Assembly (NCBI GenBank): GCA_022769665.1
Contig: JALEIR010000070.1
Coordinates: 1-52,847, forward strand
Length of the DNA: 52,847 nucleotides
Direction of reading: 5' to 3'
Origin: Lachnospiraceae bacterium
GTDB lineage: Bacteria > Bacillota > Clostridia > Lachnospirales > Lachnospiraceae
Below, piece after piece: positions 41,153-49,739 of the stretch (its first letter is position 1; each line of letters opens with the position of its first letter). The translations under genes were made by a program, and so were the position numbers. A model generated the notes under the pieces. It was not told the origin of the DNA. It did no database searches and saw only the letters and a program-made list of their open reading frames with translations.

Positions 41153-41950
41153 ATGAGTGTGACGGGAATTATTACGGCTACCGTTGTAGTCGGAGCGGTC
41201 GGTATTTTTGTGGGCCTCTTTCTTGGTATTGCGGGTATTCGGTTTAAAGTAAAGGTTGACGAGAAGGAGGAGGCGGTACTTGCCGCACTGCCCGGTAATA
41301 ATTGCGGTGGCTGCGGATTTGCGGGATGTTCCGGTTTGGCGTCGGCAATCGCAAAGGGGGAAGCTCCGGTGAATGCCTGTCCTGTGGGCGGAGAGCCTGT
41401 TGGAAAGAAAATCGCTGAGATTATGGGAGTGGAAGCGGAATCCTCCGTAAAAAAGGTTGCCTTTGTGGCGTGTCAGGGAGATTGTGACAAAGCAAAAAAA
41501 GATTACGATTATTATGGTATTGAGGACTGCCGGATGATGAGCTTTGTACCCGGCGGCGGCCCCAAATCCTGTAACAGCGGATGTCTTGGTTTCGGTACCT
41601 GTACAAAGGTCTGCCCTTTTGATGCCATTCATGTGGTAAACGGTGTGGCAGTTGTTGACAGGGATGCATGCAAGGCTTGCGGAAAGTGTATTGAAGTTTG
41701 TCCCAAGAAGCTGATTTCCCTGGTTCCCTACGATGCGAAGCTTGCAGTAGCCTGCAGTTCGGCAGACAAGGGACCTGTTACCATGAAGGCTTGTGAGGTT
41801 GGCTGTATCGGCTGCGGGATTTGTGTGAAAAATTGTCCGGCACAGGCTGTGACGGTGGCAGATTTCCATGCATCCATTGACCAGGAAAAATGTACGGGCT
41901 GCGGAATCTGTGCGGATAAATGCCCGAAAAAGGCGATTGTAAAATTATAA
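41153..41950 (+). CDS. rnfB: Rnf electron transport complex subunit B
   Basis: 265-residue ferredoxin-accepting subunit: one N-terminal helix, a CGGCGFAGC 4Fe-4S motif near residue 48, then several ferredoxin-type clusters in the C-terminal half (CTKVCP, CKACGKCIEVCP, CIGCGICVKNCP, CTGCGICADKCP). This cluster number suits Clostridia-type RnfB, longer than proteobacterial forms. It is last in the operon and passes electrons from ferredoxin into the complex. Confidence 0.95.
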   Translation: MSVTGIITATVVVGAVGIFVGLFLGIAGIRFKVKVDEKEEAVLAALPGNNCGGCGFAGCSGLASAIAKGEAPVNACPVGGEPVGKKIAEIMGVEAESSVKKVAFVACQGDCDKAKKDYDYYGIEDCRMMSFVPGGGPKSCNSGCLGFGTCTKVCPFDAIHVVNGVAVVDRDACKACGKCIEVCPKKLISLVPYDAKLAVACSSADKGPVTMKACEVGCIGCGICVKNCPAQAVTVADFHASIDQEKCTGCGICADKCPKKAIVKL

Positions 41951-41967
41951 GAGAGAAGCCGGCGGCA

Positions 41968-41991
41968 GACAACGGATGGTAATATGTTGTC
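41968..41991 (+). other. hairpin between rnfB and the GH25 gene
   Basis: GACAAC and GTTGTC pair around a twelve-base loop in the 69-base gap. No T run follows, so it is not a clear terminator. Confidence 0.3.
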
Positions 41992-42019
41992 GGAATAAGC
42001 TTGGGGAAAGGAGGCAGGA

Positions 42020-43099
42020 ATGAAGCTACATGAGGATTATGATGAGTCTTCCGGTATGACACCCACCGTGGTGATGACCATTGTTGCTGTGACAATGTTT
42101 GTGGCGGCGATTTTGATTGTGGTACTTTTCATGAACAACAAGAAGAACGCAGGAAATGCTGCACAGCAGACAGAGAGCAATTCTCCCGTCATCCTGACCT
42201 CCGAACCGGAAGATGTGACAATCGGAAGCCTGCATCCGGATGATTTGGATTTCTGGGATAAATACCCGCCGGAGGTGTCGGAAGAATCCGTCCCGGAGGA
42301 ATCGCTTCCCACCGAACAGGTGGAAAACGATCCTTCTACCGACGGAAAACATACTTTGGTACAGCTTTCGGACGGCAAAGAGGAATGGGTGCTAATCAGT
42401 CCATACCTTCCCAAACATGAGTATGATTTTACTAAGCTGGTGTGTCAGTCGGGACTCATGAAATATTATGAAAACGGGAAGCAGGTTTCTTATGTGGGGG
42501 TTGATGTCTCCAAGCTTCAGGATTATATTGACTTCGTGAAAGTAAAGAAGGCGGGAATTGATTTTGTCATGATACGTGCCGGCGCCAGAGGCTACGGAAC
42601 GGGTCAACTGATTGTGGATGAGTATTTCGGCGACAATTTGAAGCGTGCCACCGATGCGGGGCTTGATGTGGGAGTATATTTCTATTCTCAGGCTATCACA
42701 AAGGAGGAAGCTGTTGAGGAGGCGAATCTGGTTCTTCAGAATCTTGGAGAATACACCATATCTTATCCTATTGCCTTTGATATGGAGCTGATTACAAACG
42801 ACACGGCAAGGACTGACAAGCTGAGTAAGACGGAACGAACCAATATTACGAAGGCCTTTCTGGATACCATAGAGGCGGCAGGATATAAGACTGTTATCTA
42901 CGGCAACAAAGAGTGGCTGATTAAGGAAATCGACATGTCCAAGCTGACAGCCTATGATGTCTGGCTTGCACAGGCCGGTGATATTCCGGATTATCCCTAT
43001 CGTTTTACCATGTGGCAGTATGATACACAGGGAATTGTGGACGGTATTGCCGGAAACGTAAATCTGAATATCAGCTTTATTGATTATTCCGAAAAATAG
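42020..43099 (+). CDS. membrane-anchored GH25 lysozyme
   Basis: 359 residues: an N-terminal membrane helix at about residues 15-35, a Pro/Glu-rich linker (residues about 45-105) and a C-terminal glycoside hydrolase family 25 domain. The active-site DxE lies in YPIAFDMELI; other family marks are GVDVSKLQ at the domain start, VMIRAGARGYG, and LAQAG...MWQYDTQG. It should cut the MurNAc-GlcNAc bond of peptidoglycan at the cell surface. AAAGGAGG precedes the ATG by 7 bases. Confidence 0.92.
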   Translation: MKLHEDYDESSGMTPTVVMTIVAVTMFVAAILIVVLFMNNKKNAGNAAQQTESNSPVILTSEPEDVTIGSLHPDDLDFWDKYPPEVSEESVPEESLPTEQVENDPSTDGKHTLVQLSDGKEEWVLISPYLPKHEYDFTKLVCQSGLMKYYENGKQVSYVGVDVSKLQDYIDFVKVKKAGIDFVMIRAGARGYGTGQLIVDEYFGDNLKRATDAGLDVGVYFYSQAITKEEAVEEANLVLQNLGEYTISYPIAFDMELITNDTARTDKLSKTERTNITKAFLDTIEAAGYKTVIYGNKEWLIKEIDMSKLTAYDVWLAQAGDIPDYPYRFTMWQYDTQGIVDGIAGNVNLNISFIDYSEK

Positions 43100-43104
43100 A
43101 ACGG

Positions 43105-43929
43105 TCAGGGGCGATACCCCGTAATCTTCGGAGATATATGCAGGGAAGAATAGATTTCGGCATATCGGCTGGGGGAAAGCCCTTCAATATAGTTTTGTAC
43201 ATAATTTTTGGAAAGACCGTTTTTCTTTAATGTATCTGCAGCTTTGTTATATGCAATGGCTGCCTGGATTTCATCGGCATATCGCCCCACAATATAGTTT
43301 CCTTTGATATGAATGCGGACAGTATACACGTACTGTCCCTTTTTTTGTTCCGGAGTAACACCGTGATAGATGTTACGTATTTCCAGATTCTCACGGCGAA
43401 AATCCGTGGAATCACCGTTGATAAAACGAAAGTCGATACCTTCTCTTGCGTAAGCTTTGATACCGTAACGGGAAAGTATGCTGACCTGCAGTCCGTAGTC
43501 GGCTGCGAAATAATGGTTTCCGCGGCACATGATTTTATGGGAAGAGTAATAAAACAAATCATCCAAATCAAATTTTAATACTTTGGAAGGAGAGAGATAG
43601 TAAAAAAACATCTTCTTGCCCATATAAATCGGATTAACGAAATAAAGTCCATTGTCCCGGAAGTTTATCAGGCAAATCCATTTTACAAACGGAAGGGGAC
43701 TGGAGGAGGAATAATGCTCGGGAGCGCAGGAACTGTCTTCAATGATACGGCAACCTTCCAGATAGGCAGCGTGTGCGGATTCTGCCGTAGAATAGCTTCC
43801 AAGACTGATATGCTTACGTCGAAACGTGAGAGAAGCACGATAATAAAGCTCCCCGCTCTTTTTCACGGCAGGGAACACACCCGGAGAATGAACCGTTGTA
43901 AAATTGTGGGGAAAGGATTTCTCAGACAC
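43105..43929 (-). CDS. AP2 / HNH-like DNA-binding protein, solitary
   Basis: 274 residues. Two AP2-like three-strand modules appear to flank a central region: one near residues 17-65 (LYYRASLTFRRKHISLGSYS) and one near 205-250 (YVYTVRIHIKGNYIVGRY, then AAIAYNKAAD). Between them a piece reads FINGDSTDFRRENLEIRN, which looks like the C-terminal half of an HNH motif, but the preceding H-H pair of an active nuclease is not evident. It may be a DNA-binding protein derived from a homing endonuclease. The GTG start at 43929 is chosen because GTGAGGAG lies 6 bases upstream on this strand; the frame is open to 43998. Confidence 0.65.
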   Translation of the reverse strand: MSEKSFPHNFTTVHSPGVFPAVKKSGELYYRASLTFRRKHISLGSYSTAESAHAAYLEGCRIIEDSSCAPEHYSSSSPLPFVKWICLINFRDNGLYFVNPIYMGKKMFFYYLSPSKVLKFDLDDLFYYSSHKIMCRGNHYFAADYGLQVSILSRYGIKAYAREGIDFRFINGDSTDFRRENLEIRNIYHGVTPEQKKGQYVYTVRIHIKGNYIVGRYADEIQAAIAYNKAADTLKKNGLSKNYVQNYIEGLSPSRYAEIYSSLHISPKITGYRP

Positions 43930-43968
43930 GATGTACTCCTCACATTCTTTTTTATCTGTTACATTCTC

Positions 43969-43998
43969 AGTATAGCATCTGCAGGGGCAGTCAGGCAA
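43969..43998 (-). promoter_or_regulatory. putative promoter of the AP2/HNH-like gene
   Basis: On the minus strand, TTGCCT (43993-43998), an 18-base spacer and TATACT (43969-43974) with an upstream TGC. It lies 40 bases before the GTG start. Confidence 0.45.
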
Positions 43999-44013
43999 TA
44001 TTTCGGAAATATT
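43997..44013. promoter_or_regulatory. 17-bp palindrome between divergent genes
   Basis: AATATTTC-G-GAAATATT is a perfect inverted repeat touching the -35 of the AP2/HNH-like gene and upstream of the SleB gene. It could be an operator. Confidence 0.45.
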
Positions 44014-44090
44014 TTTCCACCCTCCCTCATATACTGATATATCGGACAGGTAATGCCTGTATCAAGAGGATAGGGAAAGGAACGGAATTT

Positions 44091-44756
44091 ATGTATAAAA
44101 AGGCGCTGAGCCTGCTTTTGCTGGGAAATCTGATTGTCTTCATGGGATTTTTTTGCGTGAAAAAGGTTGGCGAAACAAAGCTCGCTTTCCAGCCGGTCAG
44201 ACAACTGAAGCTGGAGCTGGAGGAACTGGAGGCAAAAGCTACGGAAAGGGAAGAGGCTTCTTTGGAGGAAACAGCCGGGAATGCCTATATGGGGCTGGGG
44301 GTTGCGGACAGCGCAGTCTCCGGACAGAGAGTTGTGGATTATCATATGATGGAGAAAGAACCCGGGTATTGCCTGTCGGATGAGGATATGGAGGCATTGC
44401 TCAGGATTGTGGAGGCAGAGGCAGGATGCGAGGACGAGGAGGGTAAGCTGCTGGTAGCCAACGTTGTATTAAACCGTGTGAATCATAAAAGCTTTCCGGA
44501 TACGGTGACGGAAGTGATTCTTCAGAAGGAGAACGGCGTGACACAGTTTTCTCCGGTGGCAAACGGAAGATATTATCGGGTGGAAGTCAGCGAAGAAACT
44601 ATATCTGCTGTGGGACGTGCTTTGACGGGGGAGGATATTTCGGAAGGGGCACTGTACTTTGCAGCAAGAAAATATGCCGACAGTGACAAGATGAAATGGT
44701 TTGATGAAAATCTCACTTTTCTGTTCAGCCACGGCGGACATGAGTTCTTTAAATAA
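44091..44756 (+). CDS. cell wall hydrolase, SleB/CwlJ family
   Basis: 221 residues: an N-terminal signal anchor, a coiled-coil-like Glu/Leu-rich stretch (residues about 35-65) and a C-terminal Hydrolase_2 domain. The catalytic Glu lies in LLRIVEAEAGCEDEEGK, followed by VANVVLNRV and the FSPVANGRYY segment. Relatives are spore cortex lytic transglycosylases; in this context it may act on cortex or on vegetative wall. AAAGGAACGG precedes the ATG. Confidence 0.88.
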   Translation: MYKKALSLLLLGNLIVFMGFFCVKKVGETKLAFQPVRQLKLELEELEAKATEREEASLEETAGNAYMGLGVADSAVSGQRVVDYHMMEKEPGYCLSDEDMEALLRIVEAEAGCEDEEGKLLVANVVLNRVNHKSFPDTVTEVILQKENGVTQFSPVANGRYYRVEVSEETISAVGRALTGEDISEGALYFAARKYADSDKMKWFDENLTFLFSHGGHEFFK

Positions 44757-44761
44757 ATTTC

Positions 44762-44790
44762 TTGCCGTAGGCGCATATTTATGAGATAAT
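44762..44790 (+). promoter_or_regulatory. promoter of xpaC-telA
   Basis: TTGCCG at 44762-44767, 17-base spacer, GATAAT at 44785-44790, 42 bases before the xpaC start. Confidence 0.55.
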
Positions 44791-44832
44791 TACTGTCGAT
44801 AAATATTGATATGAATCATGAAGGACAAAACA

Positions 44833-46086
44833 ATGAGTGATATGAAGTCTTGGAGCGGCATCGGAGAAGAAATCAGAGATGCTGTAGATACGGCTTTAAA
44901 AACCGGTAATTTTCGTAATCTGGGAGATGTCATGGTCAACACGGGAGCAGACATTGTAAAGAATGTATCTTCCGTTGTGGGACAGGCAGTATCCGGAGGA
45001 AGCGGAGAGAATTATACAGAAAAATATGAACAGGCCACCCGTGAACGAAAGAGAGTGCAGGAAGAGCGAAGACGAGCAAGAGCAGCTCAGGCTGCGGAGG
45101 CGGAAAGAACCAGGGCTCCTTTTCGGCTTGTAGGGAGAATTTCCAGCGTATTGTATCAGGTCTTCGGCGGTATCGGTACCGGTGTAATGGCTATACTGAG
45201 TATCGTGTTTTTCTTCCTGGGACTGGGGCTGGGAGGCGGCTTTATGGTTACCTTCTGGGTGCTTGCCTTGATTCTTCTTGGATTTATCGGCATGCTGAAT
45301 GTGGGCCTGAAACAAAAAGACAGATTGAAAAGAGCCAAAAAGTATCTTGAGCTTGCCGGACATAATCATTATGTCAACCTGGAGGATTTGGCACTTCATA
45401 CAAACCGTAGCCGCAAGTTTATTCTCAAGGATATTAAAAAAATGCTGAAGGAAGGCTTTTTCCCGGAGGGGCACCTGGATTCGCAGGAGAGCTGCCTGAT
45501 GTTGAGCGATAAGATTTACAGCGAATACTTAAGCCTGGAGAAGCAGAGAAAAATTCAGGAGAGGGAAAAGAAAGCGGAGGAGCTTCAGCAAATCCAACAG
45601 AAGGGCAAGGCTGAGATTCCCGTGAAAACAGAGCAAAAGCCGTCCGATGAACTGGAAAGCATGATTTCGGAGGGACAGGATTGTATACGCAGACTCAGGG
45701 ATATGAATGACAATATCGCGGGAGAGGAGATTTCCGCGAAGCTGTTCCGACTTGAAAATTTACTGAAAGAGATTTTTGAGGGCCTTAAGGAGCATCCTGA
45801 ACAGGCACCTCAAATGAAGAAGTTTATGAATTACTATCTGCCCACCACACTGAAACTGGTGGCTGCTTATGAGGAATTTGATGATCTGAGTTCTCAGGGA
45901 GAAGAAATCAGAGAAGCAAAAGCGGAGATAGAAAAGACTCTGGATACCATTAACAGCGCGTTTGAAGAGCTTATGAACAGGATGTTTAGAAATACGGCAT
46001 ATGATGTGACGACAGATGCCCAGGTACTTCAGACAATGCTTGCAAAAGAAGGACTTACAATGCATAAGGAATTTGAAAAAGTATAA
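44833..46086 (+). CDS. xpaC: XpaC family protein (5-bromo-4-chloroindolyl phosphate hydrolysis)
   Basis: 417-residue protein with a charged N-terminal region (residues 50-95, Arg/Glu-rich), two membrane helices at about residues 112-160, and a long soluble helical C-terminal half with coiled-coil character. It matches XpaC, whose biochemical role is unclear. It is paired with telA, 41 bases downstream, as in Bacillus (xpaC-yaaN). AAGGA at 44821-44825 sets ATG 44833 over 44818. Confidence 0.82.
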   Translation: MSDMKSWSGIGEEIRDAVDTALKTGNFRNLGDVMVNTGADIVKNVSSVVGQAVSGGSGENYTEKYEQATRERKRVQEERRRARAAQAAEAERTRAPFRLVGRISSVLYQVFGGIGTGVMAILSIVFFFLGLGLGGGFMVTFWVLALILLGFIGMLNVGLKQKDRLKRAKKYLELAGHNHYVNLEDLALHTNRSRKFILKDIKKMLKEGFFPEGHLDSQESCLMLSDKIYSEYLSLEKQRKIQEREKKAEELQQIQQKGKAEIPVKTEQKPSDELESMISEGQDCIRRLRDMNDNIAGEEISAKLFRLENLLKEIFEGLKEHPEQAPQMKKFMNYYLPTTLKLVAAYEEFDDLSSQGEEIREAKAEIEKTLDTINSAFEELMNRMFRNTAYDVTTDAQVLQTMLAKEGLTMHKEFEKV

Positions 46087-46127
46087 TTTCAGATTGAGGT
46101 TCGTAAAAGATAAGGAGGATATAGAAA

Positions 46128-47294
46128 ATGAGTGACATTGACGAATTACTGAAGGAAGCTCCCACCTTGACCTTTGAGCCGGTTTTGGATACCGCGCCTC
46201 AGGTCCCTGCCGAGAGGACGGAGGAAAAACCTGTGGAGCCTGCCAAAATTGAGGAAGAAATGCAGGTGAACCTGACTCCGGAAGAGCAGAAGATGGTGGA
46301 TGATTTCGCCGCACAGATTGACATAACCAACACGCAGCAGATTCTGCAGTACGGGGCAGGCTGCCAAAAGAAAATTGCTGATTTTTCCGAGACCGCATTG
46401 GGCAATGTGCGCACCAAGGATATGGGTGAAGTGGGCGAGATGCTGACCCAGGTGGTTGCGGAGTTAAAATCCATTGAGGACGAGGATGAAAGCAAGGGAT
46501 TCTTCGGGGTATTTAAGAAAAAGGCAAATCAACTTTCCAACATGAAGGCAAAGTACGACAAGGCTGAGGTAAATGTAAACAAAATCAGCGAGGCATTGGA
46601 AGCACATCAGATTACTCTGTTAAAGGATGTTGCCATGCTGGATAAGATGTATGAGCTGAACCTGAATTATTTCAAGGAACTGTCCATGTACATACTGGCA
46701 GGAAAGCAGAAGCTGAAGGAAGCCATGGAAAAGGAACTGCCTGCGCTGGTGGAAAAGGCAGAGAAGAGTAAGCTCCCGGAGGATACACAGGCGGCGAGAG
46801 ACTTTTCCGAAATGTGCAACCGCTTTGAGAAAAAGATTCATGACCTGGAGCTGACGAGAATGGTGTCTCTTCAGATGGCACCTCAGATTCGACTGATTCA
46901 GAATAATGATACCGTGATGAGCGATAAGATTCAGTCCACCCTGGTAAATACGATTCCGCTCTGGAAGAGCCAGATGGTAATTGCTATCGGATTGAGTCAT
47001 TCGACAGATGCCGCAAAAGCGCAGCGTGAGGTCAGCGATATGACCAACGAGCTGTTGAAGAAGAATGCAGAGAACTTAAAGACTGCCACCATCGAAACAG
47101 CGAAGGAAAGCGAGAGAGGTATTGTTGACATCGAGACGCTTCAGTCAACAAACCAGACTCTGATCAGTACTCTTGACGAGGTGTTAAAGATTCAGGAAGA
47201 AGGACGGGAGAAGAGAAGAAACGCAGAGGCAGAACTGCAGAAAATCGAGAGCGAAATGCGGGATAAGCTGCTGGAGCTTAGTACACGGCAATAA
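46128..47294 (+). CDS. telA: TelA family toxic anion resistance protein (YaaN-like)
   Basis: 388-residue soluble helical protein of the TelA family. Recognisable stretches include GFFGVFKKKANQLSNMKAKYDKA, the basic GKQKLKE segment, the MAPQIRLIQNNDTVMSDKIQ motif near residue 245, and the NAENLKTATIETAKE motif near residue 315. Members are linked to tellurite and envelope stress, mechanism unknown. AAGGAGG lies about 10 bases before the ATG. thrC follows after 18 bases, apparently on the same transcript. Confidence 0.9.
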   Translation: MSDIDELLKEAPTLTFEPVLDTAPQVPAERTEEKPVEPAKIEEEMQVNLTPEEQKMVDDFAAQIDITNTQQILQYGAGCQKKIADFSETALGNVRTKDMGEVGEMLTQVVAELKSIEDEDESKGFFGVFKKKANQLSNMKAKYDKAEVNVNKISEALEAHQITLLKDVAMLDKMYELNLNYFKELSMYILAGKQKLKEAMEKELPALVEKAEKSKLPEDTQAARDFSEMCNRFEKKIHDLELTRMVSLQMAPQIRLIQNNDTVMSDKIQSTLVNTIPLWKSQMVIAIGLSHSTDAAKAQREVSDMTNELLKKNAENLKTATIETAKESERGIVDIETLQSTNQTLISTLDEVLKIQEEGREKRRNAEAELQKIESEMRDKLLELSTRQ

Positions 47295-47312
47295 ATATAG
47301 GAGAGTAGAAAA

Positions 47313-48803
47313 ATGGAAGTTTTATACAACAGTACAAGAAGCAAGGGAACTCCGGTGAAAGCCTCAGAGGCCATCTTAAAGGGACTGTCAGATGACGGAG
47401 GACTTTTTGTGCCGGATCATATCCCGGCGCTGGATAAAAGCCTGAAAGAGCTGTCTGAAATGACTTATCAACAGGTGGCTTATGAGGTGATGAAGCTTTT
47501 TCTTACCGATTTTACGGAGGAGGAGCTGAAAACCTGTATTGAGCGCGCTTATGATTCCAAGTTTGACACAGATGTGATTGCTCCGCTTGTGGAGGCAGAG
47601 GGAGCTTACTATCTGGAGTTGTTCCATGGTTCCACAATAGCGTTTAAGGACATGGCCCTTTCCATACTGCCTCATTTGATGATTACTTCCGCCCGGAAGA
47701 ATCATATTAAGAATGAAATCGTGATTCTGACCGCTACCTCCGGAGATACCGGTAAAGCAGCCCTGGCGGGATTTGCTAATGTGGAAGGAACCAGAATCAT
47801 TGTCTTTTATCCCAAGAACGGTGTCAGTCCCATCCAGGAGAAACAGATGGTGACCCAGAAGGGAGACAATACCTTTGTGGTGGGAATTCACGGCAATTTT
47901 GACGATGCCCAGACCGGTGTGAAAAAGATTTTCTCCGATAAGGAGCTGGCAAAGGAAATGGATGGGAAAGGCTTCCAGTTCTCCTCTGCAAATTCAATCA
48001 ATATCGGCCGTCTGGTACCTCAGATTTGTTATTATGTGTATTCTTATGCAACTTTGCTTCGGGAAGGAAAGATTGCCGACGGCGAGAAGATGAATGTGGT
48101 GGTACCTACCGGAAACTTCGGAAATATTCTGGCAGCTTTCTATGCAAAAAACATGGGACTGCCCATTGCAAAGCTGATTTGCGCTTCCAATGACAATAAG
48201 GTCCTGTATGATTTCTTCCGGACCGGAACTTATGACAGAAACAGAGAATTTATGCTGACCAGCTCTCCTTCCATGGATATTTTGATTTCCAGCAATTTGG
48301 AAAGACTGATTTATCGCATTGCGGGAAATGATGCGGACAAGAACAGAGAACTGATGGCGGCTCTGAGCGGACAGGGCAAGTATGAGATTAGCGCTGATAT
48401 GAAGGCTGCACTTGCAGATTTCTACGGAAATTATGCCAATGAAGCAGAGACTGCGGACGAAATCAAACGTCTTTACCGGTCCTGCGGTTATGTGATTGAT
48501 ACCCATACCGCTGTGGCTTCTGCGGTATATCAGAAATACCTGAAAGAGACAGGCGACAGCAATACAAAGACCGTGATTGCTTCAACGGCAAGTCCCTTTA
48601 AGTTTACCAGAAGCGTTATGAATGCCATTGACGCAAAGTATGATGCAATGAGTGACTTTGAACTGGTGGATGAGCTGAGCAAAATTGCAAATGTGACAGT
48701 GCCTCAGGCTATTGAAGAAATTCGCACAGCCCCGGTGGTTCATGATACACAGTGTGATGCAGACAAGATGAAGGATACTGTAAAGGAATTCCTGCATATT
48801 TAA
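47313..48803 (+). CDS. thrC: threonine synthase
   Basis: 496-residue PLP enzyme of the longer threonine synthase type. The PLP lysine is in HGSTIAFKDMALSILP near residue 113; TATSGDTGKAALAGF and VVPTGNFGNILAAFYAK bind the cofactor phosphate. It converts O-phosphohomoserine to threonine. No other threonine pathway gene adjoins; it sits directly behind telA. AGGAGAG lies 8 bases before the ATG. Confidence 0.95.
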   Translation: MEVLYNSTRSKGTPVKASEAILKGLSDDGGLFVPDHIPALDKSLKELSEMTYQQVAYEVMKLFLTDFTEEELKTCIERAYDSKFDTDVIAPLVEAEGAYYLELFHGSTIAFKDMALSILPHLMITSARKNHIKNEIVILTATSGDTGKAALAGFANVEGTRIIVFYPKNGVSPIQEKQMVTQKGDNTFVVGIHGNFDDAQTGVKKIFSDKELAKEMDGKGFQFSSANSINIGRLVPQICYYVYSYATLLREGKIADGEKMNVVVPTGNFGNILAAFYAKNMGLPIAKLICASNDNKVLYDFFRTGTYDRNREFMLTSSPSMDILISSNLERLIYRIAGNDADKNRELMAALSGQGKYEISADMKAALADFYGNYANEAETADEIKRLYRSCGYVIDTHTAVASAVYQKYLKETGDSNTKTVIASTASPFKFTRSVMNAIDAKYDAMSDFELVDELSKIANVTVPQAIEEIRTAPVVHDTQCDADKMKDTVKEFLHI

Positions 48804-48837
48804 ACGGCGGAGAGTGTCGACAGTATATATTACATAA

Positions 48838-48864
48838 AAAGGGCAGCCCCGCGGTTGCCCTTTC
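48838..48864 (+). terminator. hairpin after thrC, possible weak terminator
   Basis: AAAGGGCAGCC pairs with GGTTGCCCTTT (one G-U) around loop CCGC. Only three T end the stem and C follows, so termination may be weak. A smaller stem GGGAAT/ATTCCC follows at 48877-48894. Confidence 0.5.
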
Positions 48865-48909
48865 AAAATATAAACAGGGAATCCTTATATTCCCGGAAAC
48901 GGAGAGACA

Positions 48910-49575
48910 ATGACAACAAGTGAAATGTTAAAACATGTAGACCATACTCAGCTGAAGGCTTTTGCCACATGGGAAGATATTGTTAACCTCTGTGACGAGG
49001 CCATCGAGTACCATACTGCAAGCGTATGCGTTCCGCCCGCCTATATTAAACGGATTCATGAGACTTACGGGGAACAGGTAAATATCTGTACCGTGGTAGG
49101 TTTTCCTTTGGGCTACAGCGTAACCGAGGCAAAGGTGGCAGAGGTGGAGCAGGCGCTGAAGGATGGTTGTAATGAGATAGATATGGTGGTGAATATCAGC
49201 GATGTCAAGAACGGGCTTTATGACAAGGTGGAGGATGAAATCCGAACCCTGAAGGAAGTCTGTGGCAGCCACATTTTGAAGGTGATTATAGAGACCTGTT
49301 ATCTGACGGAAGAAGAGAAGATTGCCATGTGCAGGGCAGTCACAAACGCAGGTGCGGATTTCATTAAGACGTCCACGGGATTTGGTACGGGCGGAGCCAC
49401 CAAAGAGGATGTGGAACTCTTCAAAAAATATATCGGACCCAATGTCAGAATAAAAGCAGCGGGAGGGGTATCTACGCTGGAGGATTTGGAGATGTTCATA
49501 AATCTGGGATGCGAGCGCATCGGAACTTCCAGGGCTGTGGGCCTTTGCAAGGGACAGGCGACCTCAGGTTACTAA
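48910..49575 (+). CDS. deoC: deoxyribose-phosphate aldolase
   Basis: 221-residue class I aldolase that splits 2-deoxyribose-5-phosphate into glyceraldehyde-3-phosphate and acetaldehyde. The Schiff-base lysine is in FIKTSTGFGTGGAT near residue 153; DHTQLKAFAT opens the barrel and EIDMVVNIS carries the conserved Asp. No other deoxynucleoside catabolism gene is adjacent. The purine-rich ACGGAGAGAC site precedes the ATG. Confidence 0.95.
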   Translation: MTTSEMLKHVDHTQLKAFATWEDIVNLCDEAIEYHTASVCVPPAYIKRIHETYGEQVNICTVVGFPLGYSVTEAKVAEVEQALKDGCNEIDMVVNISDVKNGLYDKVEDEIRTLKEVCGSHILKVIIETCYLTEEEKIAMCRAVTNAGADFIKTSTGFGTGGATKEDVELFKKYIGPNVRIKAAGGVSTLEDLEMFINLGCERIGTSRAVGLCKGQATSGY

Positions 49576-49601
49576 AAACTTTATAAATTTTATTCCATTT
49601 A

Positions 49602-49630
49602 TTGACTTTTAACCGGGATTTTGAGATAAT
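49602..49630 (+). promoter_or_regulatory. pckA promoter
   Basis: TTGACT at 49602-49607, 17-base spacer, GATAAT at 49625-49630. It gives a leader of roughly 100 bases. Confidence 0.65.
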
Positions 49631-49647
49631 GAATCCAAATTTGGCTA

Positions 49648-49707
49648 ACCGGAAAAAAAAGCCGGTCAGACTACAATTTTACAATGCACCGTTTTATTTT
49701 TGACGGT
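49648..49707 (+). other. two hairpins in the pckA leader
   Basis: ACCGG/CCGGT (49648-49652 with 49662-49666, A-rich loop) and ACCGT/ACGGT (49688-49692 with 49703-49707). Both stems are five bases and lie between promoter and ribosome binding site. They do not match a riboswitch class that I recognise. Confidence 0.35.
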
Positions 49708-49739
49708 AGAAATACATTAATCTAAGGAGGACGTATTAT

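Noticed and set aside
42020..43099. GH25 lysozyme as a prophage endolysin
   Set aside because: It has its own membrane anchor and linker and no holin or phage genes nearby, which fits a cellular wall enzyme better.
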